A stretch of 64,000 bases of DNA from an uncultured Granulosicoccaceae bacterium (GTDB lineage: Bacteria > Pseudomonadota > Gammaproteobacteria > Granulosicoccales > Granulosicoccaceae): positions 1 through 64,000 of the forward strand of contig CALFCF010000014.1 of the NCBI GenBank assembly GCA_937951345.1. The letters run 5' to 3'. Every line of letters begins with the position of its first letter. The first letter of the stretch is position 1. The translations under genes and the position numbers were made by a program. Below, in pieces: positions 26,384-36,135 of this stretch. The notes beneath the pieces are model-generated. The model saw nothing but the letters and a program-made list of their open reading frames with translations. It made no database searches and had not been told where the DNA came from.

Positions 26384-27073
26384 ATGATCACCATTGGTAT
26401 TCTCAAGTGCGGCGCCGTCCCCGAACATATGCAGAGCAAGCACGGCGACTACGAAAAGATGTTTTTTGATCTGCTGGGCCCTGATCTTAACTACAGAGTT
26501 TTCGACGTCGAAAACGGTGATGTGCCAACCCAACCGGATGATGTCAACGGCTGGTTAATCACCGGCTCAAAACACGGCGTCTACGAAGAGCACGACTGGA
26601 TACCACCGCTTGAACAACTGCTACGCAATGCCTACGAAGCATCGATACCGGTTGTCGGAATTTGCTTTGGTCATCAGATCCTGGCCCAGGCCCTGGGTGG
26701 CAGGGTTGAAAAGTTCAGTGGTGGATGGTCAGTTGGTCAGATTGAATACACACTCGACGGCGAGTCACAACCGACCTGTGTCAATGCGATGCACCAGGAC
26801 CAGGTTATCGAACCACCAGCAGATGCAGAGACCTTCGGCTCAACCGACTTTTGCAAGCATGCTTTCCTGCGCTACAAAGGTCCGGCATTAACGATGCAGC
26901 CACATCCGGAATTCAATGATAGTTACACCGCTGATTTGATAAAAATGCGCAGCACTAGAATTACACCACCGGGATCAGCAGCAGAAGCGTTGAAAAATTT
27001 TGGAAAACCGCTCTCGCAACAGCGATGGGGCGCGGAAATCCGGGATTTTTTTCTAAAGCACAGCAGAGCGTAA
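26384..27073 (+). CDS. Class I glutamine amidotransferase-like protein
   Basis: A stand-alone GATase-1 domain, 229 aa. The catalytic triad is complete: C94 in GICFGHQ, and H174 and E176 in QPHPEF. Such proteins hydrolyse gamma-glutamyl or amide bonds. It is immediately upstream (15 bases) of a glutamine-synthetase-like gamma-glutamyl-amine ligase and a PuuB-like oxidase. That suggests it releases glutamate from a gamma-glutamylated intermediate, as PuuD does in the putrescine pathway, although its sequence resembles GMP-synthase-type amidotransferases. Confidence 0.85.
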   Translation: MITIGILKCGAVPEHMQSKHGDYEKMFFDLLGPDLNYRVFDVENGDVPTQPDDVNGWLITGSKHGVYEEHDWIPPLEQLLRNAYEASIPVVGICFGHQILAQALGGRVEKFSGGWSVGQIEYTLDGESQPTCVNAMHQDQVIEPPADAETFGSTDFCKHAFLRYKGPALTMQPHPEFNDSYTADLIKMRSTRITPPGSAAEALKNFGKPLSQQRWGAEIRDFFLKHSRA

Positions 27074-27088
27074 GTCGACTGATTAGCT

Positions 27089-28450
27089 ATGAATGACTGG
27101 ACTGAACAGCTACCGGCTAGTGTACACAGCTGGCTTAACGGCCGTCGCGTCGACGACGTTGATTGTATCGTACCCGATCTGGCCGGCATTTCACGCGGTA
27201 AAACCATGCCGTCGCGAAAGTTCGCCCGCAGTGATCGAACTTTCCTGCCGGTATCAATATTCTTTCAGACCATTACTGGCGACTATGCCGAGCCCGGTGA
27301 ATTCGCAGACCCGTGGACCGAAAAAGACCTTGTTCTGACCCCGGACTTCAATGCAGCGACAGCAGTACCATGGTCTTCAGATGTCACACTGCAAGTGATT
27401 CATGATGTACTGGGACAGGACGGCGAGCCGGTCTGGTTTGCGCCCCGCAACGTGCTGCGTCATATCATATCGCTCTACCACGCCGAGGGCTGGGAACCGG
27501 TGGTAGCACCGGAACTTGAGTTTTATCTTACAAAACCCAATGTCAATCCAGACGAACCGATAGAACCGCCGATTGGTCGCACAGGTAGGCAAGGCGTCAG
27601 CAGGCAGGCCTATTCAATGTCCGCTGTTGAAGAGTACGGCACCATAATTGACGATATCTATGATTTCAGTGAAGCACAGGGTTTTGAAATTGACACGATC
27701 ATCCAGGAGGGTGGTGCCGGTCAGATAGAAATCAATTTGCAACACGGTGACCCGCTAACGCTGGCCGATCAGGTATTTTTTTACAAACGCACAATTCGTG
27801 AAGCAGCGTTGCGTAACAACTGTTTCGCAACTTTCATGGCGAAACCCATGCAGAATCAACCCGGTAGCGCCATGCACATTCATCAAAGCGTGGTCGATAA
27901 AAAAACCGGGCAAAATATTTTCAATGATCAAAACGATCAGCCCACTGATATGTTTCACGGTTTTCTGGCAGGACAACAACAACATTTGCCAGCCGTGATT
28001 TGTATTCTTGCACCCTACGTTAATTCGTACCGTCGCTTTGCCCGCGATGACGCAGCACCAATAAATCTTGAATGGGGTGCTGACAACCGATCTGCCGGAT
28101 TACGCATACCTGTCTCAGAACCGACCAGCAGACGAATAGAAAATCGTGTGGCCGGCATGGATTGCAATCCTTATCTGGCACTCGCAGCCAGCCTAGCCTG
28201 CGGTTATCTCGGAATGAAAGCCAACGCGCAACCGCGCGAAGCGGTGGTCGGTGAAGCGTACTCCTTGCCCCATTCACTACCGTGGGGACTACATGAGGCG
28301 CTCGATCTTTTCGAGAGCAATGAAAGTATTCAAAAGCTATTCGGCACCGAATTTTGCGATATCTACTCAGCAATAAAAAAGCACGAACTTGATGAGTTTC
28401 AACGCGTTATCAGCCCCTGGGAACGCGACCACCTTCTGTTAAACGTTTAG
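27089..28450 (+). CDS. Gamma-glutamylpolyamine synthetase-like (glutamine synthetase family, PuuA-like)
   Basis: Glutamine-synthetase-fold ligase of 453 aa. Family motifs include LEFYLTKPNVN, EGGAGQIEINLQHGD, the histidine motif MHIHQSVVDKKTGQN and NRSAGLRIP with the arginines that hold ATP and glutamate. PuuA-type enzymes join glutamate to putrescine or other amines using ATP. The sequence is that of the amine-ligase branch rather than GlnA: it lacks the GlnA adenylylation-loop signature. It lies between the GATase and the PuuB-like gene, all in the same direction. Confidence 0.88.
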   Translation: MNDWTEQLPASVHSWLNGRRVDDVDCIVPDLAGISRGKTMPSRKFARSDRTFLPVSIFFQTITGDYAEPGEFADPWTEKDLVLTPDFNAATAVPWSSDVTLQVIHDVLGQDGEPVWFAPRNVLRHIISLYHAEGWEPVVAPELEFYLTKPNVNPDEPIEPPIGRTGRQGVSRQAYSMSAVEEYGTIIDDIYDFSEAQGFEIDTIIQEGGAGQIEINLQHGDPLTLADQVFFYKRTIREAALRNNCFATFMAKPMQNQPGSAMHIHQSVVDKKTGQNIFNDQNDQPTDMFHGFLAGQQQHLPAVICILAPYVNSYRRFARDDAAPINLEWGADNRSAGLRIPVSEPTSRRIENRVAGMDCNPYLALAASLACGYLGMKANAQPREAVVGEAYSLPHSLPWGLHEALDLFESNESIQKLFGTEFCDIYSAIKKHELDEFQRVISPWERDHLLLNV

Positions 28451-28474
28451 CTGCCACCCGACTACCCGTTTCGC

Positions 28475-29806
28475 GTGGATCTTCTGACCATAAACGACCA
28501 GCCGGGCAAGTACCCCAACAGCTGGTATCACCATAGTGCAAACAGCCAGACCAAACGACCGCAGTTAAATGACGATCTGGAGGTTGATGTCTGCATTGTC
28601 GGCGGTGGCTATACCGGCTTAAGCGCTGCCTTGCATCTGGCACGCAATGGTATCAACTGTGTCGTGCTTGAAGCCAACCGTGTAGGTTGGGGGGCATCCG
28701 GTCGAAACGGTGGTCAGGTGGGCATTGGATTCAATCAGTCACAAGAGTGGCTGGCGAATCAGCTCGGACAAACCGCCGCCCAGGCGCTGTGGGACTTAGG
28801 CCTTCAGGGCGCTAGACTGGTCGAGTCACTAATTGTCGATCACAACATCAGTTGCGATCTGCAAAAACATATCCTCTACCCTACACATTCAAAGCGTTAC
28901 TTCAATGAAATAGTAAAAGATATTGAAGCTTTGCAGAAAAACTACGAAGCAGACAAGCTGAACATTGTTCCACCTGATGAAATAAACAACTGGCTCGCAA
29001 CGGATCATTACCATGGCGCCGTACTGAACCGCTATGCCCGACACCTGCACCCATTGAACTACGCACTCGGTCTTGCTGATGCTGCATCAAATGCCGGAGC
29101 AAAACTATTTGAAAACAGTCGCGTTATCAAAACTCGCCTGCCCTACTTACGCTCACATGTTTCGATGACCGGACATCGAGTGGAAACAGAGCACGGTAGC
29201 GTAAATGCCGAGCATATAATATTTGCCTGTAACGGTTACCATAACGAACTGCATCCGCAAATCGCTAAACATGTAATGCCCATTAACAATTACATTGTCG
29301 CGACTAAACCATTACCTGAAAATTTCCCAGACAATCTGATAGCGAATCGAGTAGCGGTGGCAGACTCTCGATTTGTAGTGAACTACTTTCGACTCAGCCA
29401 GGACAATCGACTGTTATTCGGTGGTGGGGAAACCTGGAACTATCGTTTTCCAAAAGATATTTATAAACTGGTAAGACGAAACCTGATCGAGGTATTTCCG
29501 CAACTGGCAGATACCGAATTGGAATTTGCATGGGGCGGCACCCTTGCAATAACCCGTGAACGTCTACCATTCCTGCGCAAATTCGGCACGAGTGTCTGGG
29601 CAGCAGGAGGATATTCAGGGCACGGTGTCGCTCTATCCACACTGGCTGGAAAACTGATGAGTGACGCGATACAGGGCGATGACAAGGCGTTTAAGTTATT
29701 GTCCCAACTTCCCTGCACACCCTTTCCGGGTGATGATCGATTTCGGCCCGCACTGTTAAAACTGGGTATGGCCTGGTATGCGATGCGTGATCGCATCGGT
29801 TTGTAA
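28475..29806 (+). CDS. Gamma-glutamyl-amine oxidase-like flavoprotein (PuuB-like)
   Basis: FAD-dependent oxidoreductase of 443 aa. The nucleotide-binding motif is VCIVGGGYTGLSAALHLA (about 33-50), followed by GASGRNGGQ. The C-terminal GGYSGHGVALSTLAGKL is typical of PuuB. It follows the PuuA-like ligase by 24 bases, so the likely reaction is oxidation of a gamma-glutamylated amine to an aldehyde. It begins with GTG at 28475; the next methionine would delete most of the N-terminus. No PuuC-type aldehyde dehydrogenase is present in this window. Confidence 0.88.
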   Translation: MDLLTINDQPGKYPNSWYHHSANSQTKRPQLNDDLEVDVCIVGGGYTGLSAALHLARNGINCVVLEANRVGWGASGRNGGQVGIGFNQSQEWLANQLGQTAAQALWDLGLQGARLVESLIVDHNISCDLQKHILYPTHSKRYFNEIVKDIEALQKNYEADKLNIVPPDEINNWLATDHYHGAVLNRYARHLHPLNYALGLADAASNAGAKLFENSRVIKTRLPYLRSHVSMTGHRVETEHGSVNAEHIIFACNGYHNELHPQIAKHVMPINNYIVATKPLPENFPDNLIANRVAVADSRFVVNYFRLSQDNRLLFGGGETWNYRFPKDIYKLVRRNLIEVFPQLADTELEFAWGGTLAITRERLPFLRKFGTSVWAAGGYSGHGVALSTLAGKLMSDAIQGDDKAFKLLSQLPCTPFPGDDRFRPALLKLGMAWYAMRDRIGL

Positions 29807-30059
29807 GTTTCTCTGAACCACACTTCCAACAGTGGTGCACTCACCTTAAGAATTTCATCTGTTTTAATCGTTCTTCGAAAACTTTGCGTTTTAACGCTGT
29901 CACACAACTTCAATTATTCAAATTATTCGTCAACTTATTGGCACTCAGTGCGTTCAAATTGGTGATTTGTAAATCGTATGAGTCAGGATAAAAAAATTTC
30001 GCTATCATCACGCCGATCTATCTTATTGCGGCAAAAAGTCCAGTCTGTACAAATCCCAA

Positions 30060-31145
30060 ATGTATTCGCGCTCCAACATAACTTTACTCGCCGTAACAGT
30101 GGTGCTCGCGAGTTACTGGGTTCTAAGACTGGTTAATAACGAGAGTGCGCTGTCATCTTCGGCTGAGATTCCGATAAAAACTGCATTCGTTGATAAGCCC
30201 ACAGAAAAAGCATCGTCAGCAGCAAACCATCTGACATCTGAGCTTCCACTGACGAAAACTCATTCCGCCGAAGTAGAATCTAAGGCAGTCAAGAATACCG
30301 CCGCAGCTGCGGCATCGCATCAACAGCGTAATAATAAAGACAAACAGAAAGATCAACCGATTCCCGCGGATCAGCCAGCAAGTCCGACAACTAAGCAGCT
30401 AGCAAACAACGCGTCGGAAACCGCTTCCCTGCGCCTTGCCGCAGCATTGCAATTGCCTGCTGTCAAAGCTTCTAAAACAGTTGTTGTAACTTTAAGTGCT
30501 AAACCGACAGCCGCAGAGAAAAAAGCATCTGACTCAGAACCCAAGAAGCCAAAGCAAGCCGCGACTCATGCGCCTCTGGATGGGGTAGACCAAGCGGAAT
30601 CAAGCATTGACACCGCGGCAGTGGCGGCAGCTGCACGGTCCACCCAACCAGGCAACATTTCCGAAGACACCGAGGTTGAGCAGTCAGATACAACGACGAC
30701 TACGCTGGCCGCTAATTCCTCAGAGGGCGAGGATCAACTGCATGCGAACGACAATGACTCCAGTGACCCCAGTGACTCCAATGGCTCCGAGCTAACGACG
30801 CTACCCTCGATCAATCCCGCACAGTCCCCATCGGAAAAGCAGAATGAATTTTCCGGTAACGATATCACCGCATCAGTTGAGATCACATCTGAAGGAACAA
30901 CGTCTGTCACCCGGCCCAAGGTTACTACCGCTTTCATAGAACCTGAACTACCGTCGAAGAAAATAACTTCAGCCTCGGCAGGGACTACGCAACTACACGC
31001 ACAACACACCATAGCCGACGGAGATACGCTGTATTCTTTAGCGCGACGTTTTAATACAACCGTTGAAATACTTCAATCAATAAATAAAATGTCTGATAAC
31101 CGACTGTACACAGGTAACGTCCTGCTTTATCCGGCGGATCAGTGA
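30060..31145 (+). CDS. LysM-domain protein with long low-complexity linker
   Basis: A 361-aa envelope protein. An N-terminal hydrophobic anchor (about 6-25) is followed by roughly 280 residues rich in Ala, Ser, Thr and Lys, then Asp/Ser runs (DNDSSDPSDSNGSE). It ends in one C-terminal LysM domain (QHTIADGDTLYSLARRFNTT to LYTGNVLLYPADQ), a peptidoglycan-binding fold. The design suggests inner-membrane anchoring with a flexible spacer reaching the cell wall. It is convergent with the aminotransferase gene, with 47 bases between stops. Confidence 0.82.
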   Translation: MYSRSNITLLAVTVVLASYWVLRLVNNESALSSSAEIPIKTAFVDKPTEKASSAANHLTSELPLTKTHSAEVESKAVKNTAAAAASHQQRNNKDKQKDQPIPADQPASPTTKQLANNASETASLRLAAALQLPAVKASKTVVVTLSAKPTAAEKKASDSEPKKPKQAATHAPLDGVDQAESSIDTAAVAAAARSTQPGNISEDTEVEQSDTTTTTLAANSSEGEDQLHANDNDSSDPSDSNGSELTTLPSINPAQSPSEKQNEFSGNDITASVEITSEGTTSVTRPKVTTAFIEPELPSKKITSASAGTTQLHAQHTIADGDTLYSLARRFNTTVEILQSINKMSDNRLYTGNVLLYPADQ

Positions 31146-31192
31146 TCGATTGTATTGCGCATTCGCGCGGCGACTAAGACGGGTACGATCTG

Positions 31193-32368
31193 CTAATTAT
31201 AATTTCGTAAAAACCGATCCAGCCGTTCACAACCTGACTCAAGCACATCAACGGGTTGCACCAGAGAAAACCGCACATGACCGCCGGTCATACGCCCGAA
31301 AGCACTACCAGGCAGTAAAGACACTTTTTCTTTTTCCAGTAACTGACTGGCAAACCGTGTATCGTTTTCGTCAACACTACTGACATCGATCATCACAAAC
31401 ATACCGGCATCAGGTTTGGTGAAACTGATCCCCGGCATCTTCAGCAAATACTCACAGACCAGGTCACGCCGTTTTTTGTAAACATCGCGCATTTCCTTGA
31501 CATAGTACTCGTCGTTGTTGAGCGCAAACGCTGATGCGTCCTGTATAAATTGCGGACAACCAAACTGTGACATCGCTGCAAAATCACCGAGATGCGATGT
31601 TAATTCCTTTGGCGCAACCACCCACCCCATACGCCACCCACTCATTGCATGCGACTTGGACAGTCCATCGATAACAACCAGATTGTCCAGACTGTCAGCG
31701 GCAGTGCGTAACGATATGTGGGGTTTATCAAATGTAAACATTGAATAGACTTCATCCGACACCAGCCAGATATCCCGCTGCTGACAAAAAGCCGCCAACC
31801 TGTTCAGATCATCGCGTGGCATGATCGCACCTGTCGGGTTACCCGGTGTGTTTATAAAAATCACGCGCGTTTGCGGCGTTACTGCAGCTTCAATCGCTTC
31901 GGGGTCTACCAGAAAAGCCTGTCGCGACTGCGCATCTACCAACTGCATTTCCACTTGCAGCGCGTTGAATATGGGTTCGTAGCCTACGTACATGGGATCG
32001 ATCAGAACCACATGATCACCTGGGTTCAACAAACAGGACATAACCGCATAAATGCCCGGCGTGACACCGGGGAATACAGACACTTCGTCTACACTGCAGG
32101 GGTGTGGTGAGACACGGGTTTCATAATCAGCAACAGCTCGCCGTAAACCGAGTTCACCCAAGGCAGGTGAGTAATGCGTACGTCCGACTTTCATATGGCT
32201 GACAGCATTGTCAACAATAGGCTCCGGTGTTCTGAAATCCGGATCACCAATGGACAACACAACCACATCTTCGCCACGCCGTTGCATCTGCAGCGCTTTA
32301 TTGTGCACGGCCCACGCCTCGTCTTCCGCAGAGGCGATACGCAGTGCGAGATCGCTGAATCGAGTCAT
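31193..32368 (-). CDS. Class I/II PLP-dependent aminotransferase
   Basis: Fold-type I aminotransferase, 391 aa. The PLP lysine is in the motif GLSKSHAMSGWRMGW, with the upstream INTPGNPTGA loop and VSDEVY contacting the cofactor, and a C-terminal VRFSL arginine for the substrate carboxylate. It starts 4 bases after the agmatinase-like stop, so the two are coexpressed. The pairing suggests transamination of an amino acid or omega-amino acid made by the ureohydrolase. The amino donor cannot be deduced. Confidence 0.88.
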   Translation of the reverse strand: MTRFSDLALRIASAEDEAWAVHNKALQMQRRGEDVVVLSIGDPDFRTPEPIVDNAVSHMKVGRTHYSPALGELGLRRAVADYETRVSPHPCSVDEVSVFPGVTPGIYAVMSCLLNPGDHVVLIDPMYVGYEPIFNALQVEMQLVDAQSRQAFLVDPEAIEAAVTPQTRVIFINTPGNPTGAIMPRDDLNRLAAFCQQRDIWLVSDEVYSMFTFDKPHISLRTAADSLDNLVVIDGLSKSHAMSGWRMGWVVAPKELTSHLGDFAAMSQFGCPQFIQDASAFALNNDEYYVKEMRDVYKKRRDLVCEYLLKMPGISFTKPDAGMFVMIDVSSVDENDTRFASQLLEKEKVSLLPGSAFGRMTGGHVRFSLVQPVDVLESGCERLDRFLRNYN

Positions 32369-32372
32369 CGCA

Positions 32373-33431
32373 TCACCCCTGAACTGGCGCTACACGATTA
32401 AACAGAAACAAACTGACAATCTCGAACAGCATTTGTGCTGCATTCTGTGCTGTATTGGTCGTCGTGTCATATTGCGGAGCAACTTCCACAACATCTGCAG
32501 CGACAATGTTCATACCTTTCATACCGCGGATCAGCTCGAGTGCCTCACGTGTTGTCAGACCACCCACTTCAGGTGTACCGGTGCCCGGTGCGAAAGCCGG
32601 GTCCAGACTATCAACATCAAAGGAAAAATACGTCGGACCGTCACCAATCACCTCATGTGCTTTTTTTATAATCGCAGCTATTCCCAACTCATTAAGTTCA
32701 CGCGCCGGAATTACGGTCATACCCGAATTCTCCGAGAACTCCCATATGTAGTCTGCAGCGCCTCTGATTCCAATTTGTATTGTCCGTTCAGGATCAAGCA
32801 CACCATCCAAAACAGCGTTTCGAAACGGCCCACCGTGATGAAACTTTTCACCTTCATAGGTACCGCCTGTATCACAGTGCGCATCGATGTGGACCATACC
32901 CAGCGGTCCGTCTTTGGCGGCCGCCTTCAGCAGAGGATGACTCACCGAATGATCACCACCCACAGCAACCGGTCGGACATTCGCATCTACAATCATGCGC
33001 GCAAACGACTCGATATCACGATGACTCTGTGCGAGGTCGAAGCGACTTTGCATAGGTACATCGCCAACATCTGCAACCTTCATCTCGTGAATCGGAGCAA
33101 CCTGTAACGCATCGTTGTAAGGACCGATTCGCTCGATCGAGCGCAAAGCGCGGGGACCGAAGCGCGCACCGTTGCGGTTAGTTACTCCCAGATCCATCGG
33201 TACACCAAAGAGCGCAATATCGAGATCCAGAAAAGCGGTTGATGAAGGCTCCGGCTCAACTACCGGTGCATCGAGAAGTGTGGGTATTCCTGCGTAAGGT
33301 GCCTGGCGACGACCACCGCTGGAGAAAATCATATCCGCAACGCGTTTGAAGACCGGGTTGTACATATCTTCGCCCGCAGGTTTGTCATACCGTGCTTTGA
33401 GTTCCGCGAGTTTTTGCTCATCCCATGCCAT
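32373..33431 (-). CDS. Agmatinase/guanidino-acid ureohydrolase family
   Basis: Binuclear Mn-type ureohydrolase of 352 aa. All three metal motifs are present: GGDHS, DAHCDTGG and SFDVDSLDPAFAPGTGTPEVGG. It has an N-terminal extension of about 70 residues relative to the shortest agmatinases. Relatives hydrolyse agmatine, guanidinobutyrate, guanidinopropionate or guanidine, releasing urea. The aminotransferase directly behind it would suit a guanidino amino acid or its product. The exact substrate remains open. Confidence 0.88.
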   Translation of the reverse strand: MAWDEQKLAELKARYDKPAGEDMYNPVFKRVADMIFSSGGRRQAPYAGIPTLLDAPVVEPEPSSTAFLDLDIALFGVPMDLGVTNRNGARFGPRALRSIERIGPYNDALQVAPIHEMKVADVGDVPMQSRFDLAQSHRDIESFARMIVDANVRPVAVGGDHSVSHPLLKAAAKDGPLGMVHIDAHCDTGGTYEGEKFHHGGPFRNAVLDGVLDPERTIQIGIRGAADYIWEFSENSGMTVIPARELNELGIAAIIKKAHEVIGDGPTYFSFDVDSLDPAFAPGTGTPEVGGLTTREALELIRGMKGMNIVAADVVEVAPQYDTTTNTAQNAAQMLFEIVSLFLFNRVAPVQG

Positions 33432-33556
33432 GATGTTTTCTCCGGCTTTAAGGTCAATACATTTTTCTAATTGATTCGAACGTATCGAAGGTGTTCGTAC
33501 GTTTTTATTCCATTTAAGAGACAGTATCCGTGCCCGTTGATCTGCTTTACACAGTC

Positions 33557-34354
33557 CTACTCACCACGAAATACCGGTTTTCGCTTCTCATTGAATGCGT
33601 TGATCCCTTCCTGACGGTCTTGCATGGGAATCGTGCGGTTATAGGCCTCAATCTCAAACGCATAGCCGGTCATAATATCGGCGTGAGTAGCCATATCCAG
33701 CGATTTCTTGATTTGCATGGCTGAGACCGGCGCAACACCGCACATCTTGCGAGCGGTTGAAAGGGAATGCTCGAGCAACTCTGAGCGTGGCACTACAGCA
33801 TTAACAATGTTCCAGTCGAGTGCTTCCTGTGATGAAAATGGTAAACCGGTTAACATGATTTCTTTCGCACGGCGTACACCACAGGCACGCACCAGATTTT
33901 GAGTTCCAGCCGCGCCCGGCATAATGCCAACCCGTCCTTCCGGAAACCCAAAGCGAGCGGTCTCGGCGGTATAAGAAAAATCACAACCCAACGCCAACTC
34001 GAGTCCGCCACCGAAACAGTCGCCGTTTATCGCTGCTATCATCGGTACAGGACAAAGCGCTACTGCACGCATCATTTGCTCAAGCAGCGCGTGCTGCTGA
34101 CGCCATTGCGAATCAGTCATGCCTTGCCGCTGTTTAAGGTCACCACCGGAGCAGAAACCACGCTCACCACGTCCGGTAAGGACGATCACGCGCAAGCCCT
34201 GTTGATCCACATACAGCGATTGAAATACATCACGCAATTCACCCATCATCTGAGTGTTCAACGCATTTAGTACATCAGGTCGGTCAAGCGTAACGAGCAG
34301 TAAATGCTCCTCCGGTGTCTCAACTGACAGGGTTTCATAAGAATTGATCAACAC
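33557..34354 (-). CDS. Enoyl-CoA hydratase/isomerase (crotonase) family protein
   Basis: Crotonase-fold protein of 265 aa. The oxyanion-hole segments are FCSGGDLKQRQG (near 67-78) and INGDCFGGGLELALGCD (near 110-126), followed by PEGRVGIMPGAAGTQNL with the family glutamate. It probably hydrates or isomerises an acyl-CoA. It is upstream of the agmatinase-like gene in the same direction (125-base gap with a small hairpin near 33479-33503). It may belong to the same catabolic unit. Confidence 0.88.
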   Translation of the reverse strand: MLINSYETLSVETPEEHLLLVTLDRPDVLNALNTQMMGELRDVFQSLYVDQQGLRVIVLTGRGERGFCSGGDLKQRQGMTDSQWRQQHALLEQMMRAVALCPVPMIAAINGDCFGGGLELALGCDFSYTAETARFGFPEGRVGIMPGAAGTQNLVRACGVRRAKEIMLTGLPFSSQEALDWNIVNAVVPRSELLEHSLSTARKMCGVAPVSAMQIKKSLDMATHADIMTGYAFEIEAYNRTIPMQDRQEGINAFNEKRKPVFRGE

Positions 34355-34633
34355 GAGTAGAATTCATCCACGTTGGTAAGCAGGGTTATACAAATCATTG
34401 TACCTGCAATCGCACACCAGATTGATTTTGGGTTTATCACGTACTGTCCTACCGGGTTGGCAAACCATTCGTTAGGAGCGAACTAACCAGGCAATCAGCG
34501 CACATAGTCTGTAAAGTGTTTTGCTATAAACTTACAGAACATTAAGGTAACGATCGGACCGCGTGCGCCACTCGTACAACTGGCGCAAGTCAAACCACCC
34601 CACCCGCCGATCAACAGCACAGCAGAGCCCTGC

Positions 34634-35998
34634 ATGCCAGACACCACACCGCAAAAGCTATCCACAGCAATATTGCACTGCTATGGACCTATCGCCGCAC
34701 CGCTGGCCGCGGCATTTATCGCGCTGCAGGTGATTGTTCCGACCTTCTATGCTGAAAGTACCGGTTTATCTCTGACAGCCATCGGTCTTGTCCTGCTGGC
34801 AGCAAGATTGTGGGATATGGCAACCGATCCGATCGTAGGGACTCTGTCAGATCTGACCCCCGGGCGTTTTGGCAAACGCAAAATATGGATTGTGTTTGCC
34901 ACACCACTGATACTGCTTGCCGTGTGGAAATTGTTTCTCCCGCCGGCTGATACCAGCTGGCAATATCTGCTGTTCTGGACGGTTGTAATCTATGTTGCCG
35001 GTACGATGGCGATTGTTCCGTTGAACGCCTGGGGCGCGGAGCTCTCGCCGGTATATCACGACCGCAACAGAGTCAGCGGTACGCGTACCGGTTACGCGCT
35101 TGGCGGCACCCTCGCCGCGCTATTGATTGCTGCAGTTGCAGGTGGGGATGACACCAGTATCGCTTCTGCGCTTTACTGGATCTTTCTATTTGTGGCATTC
35201 AGTTTGATAGCGAGTGTTTTGTTAGCTGCAGTAAAGGTTCCCGACAATGCGAGCGTCTCTTTACCGGAAAACACGATAAAGCAGGCAGTGTTACTGCTGC
35301 GAACAGCCGGTCCATTCAGGCAGTTGCTGGGAAGCTTTCTGATAAACAGTATCGCCAACGCGATTCCTGCGACTCTTTTTCTTTTTTTCGTAAGTTATGT
35401 ACTAAACGTTCCGGAAAAAGCCGGGCAACTGTTGTTCGGCTACTTTTTACTGGCTGCCTTATCCGTACCCTTCTGGATAAGAATGGCTAAGCACTTTGGG
35501 AAACATCAGACCTGGTCTGTCGCAATGTTGCTAACCTGCATCGCGTTTTCAATCGTACCTTTTATATCGCAACACACATGGTATTTCTTTTTCGTCGTGG
35601 TGCTGTTGACCGGATTTTTTGCCGGCGCTGATCTGATATTGCCTGTTTCGATAAAGGGCGACTTAATAGAGTGGGATGCCTTCCACAATGGCCTGCGACG
35701 ACCCGGGTTGTTTTTCGCGCTGTGGGGTACAACAACCAAACTTGCGTTTGCACTGGCAATCGGCATCGCTTTTCCGTTGCTGGAGCTGGCCGGTTTTAAT
35801 ACCAGTACGAACGCCTCCACAAATAGCAGTGCAGCAGCGGTGGCTCCCGTGCAAGGTCTGTTTGCACTGAAACTGATGTACTGTGTGCCAGCGATTGCGC
35901 TGAAGCTGACAGCAATCAGCATGATGCGCAACTACCCGATAACCCGCGAAGAACACGAGCGCCTCTCGTCCACCGCCGCAGACCCGGACAGAATATAA
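34634..35998 (+). CDS. MFS transporter, GPH (melibiose-carrier) family
   Basis: A 454-aa carrier with about 12 membrane segments. The diagnostic GPH-family motif appears as RLWDMATDPIVGTLSD (about 58-73), followed by FGKRKIWIVFATP. Such proteins are Na+/H+ symporters for glycosides, pentosides or hexuronides, and some carry other solutes. It is in the same direction as purD across 137 bases but has no obvious functional partner here, so the substrate is unknown. Confidence 0.88.
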   Translation: MPDTTPQKLSTAILHCYGPIAAPLAAAFIALQVIVPTFYAESTGLSLTAIGLVLLAARLWDMATDPIVGTLSDLTPGRFGKRKIWIVFATPLILLAVWKLFLPPADTSWQYLLFWTVVIYVAGTMAIVPLNAWGAELSPVYHDRNRVSGTRTGYALGGTLAALLIAAVAGGDDTSIASALYWIFLFVAFSLIASVLLAAVKVPDNASVSLPENTIKQAVLLLRTAGPFRQLLGSFLINSIANAIPATLFLFFVSYVLNVPEKAGQLLFGYFLLAALSVPFWIRMAKHFGKHQTWSVAMLLTCIAFSIVPFISQHTWYFFFVVVLLTGFFAGADLILPVSIKGDLIEWDAFHNGLRRPGLFFALWGTTTKLAFALAIGIAFPLLELAGFNTSTNASTNSSAAAVAPVQGLFALKLMYCVPAIALKLTAISMMRNYPITREEHERLSSTAADPDRI

Positions 35999-36135
35999 AG
36001 CTGACGACAAGCAAAGCAAAACCCCTGCTCGGCCGCAGGAGCGATGAATACCGGGGCCGGTTCGAGTACACTTGACGTTACCCCGGCATCGCACTCTCAC
36101 ACGATGCTCTCTGGAACACACGCTAATTTATTGCA

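Noticed and set aside
32208-33107. A 299-codon open frame on the plus strand.
   Set aside because: It is antisense to the clear agmatinase-like gene, has a low-complexity, Cys/His/Arg-rich translation with no domain, and lacks a ribosome binding site.
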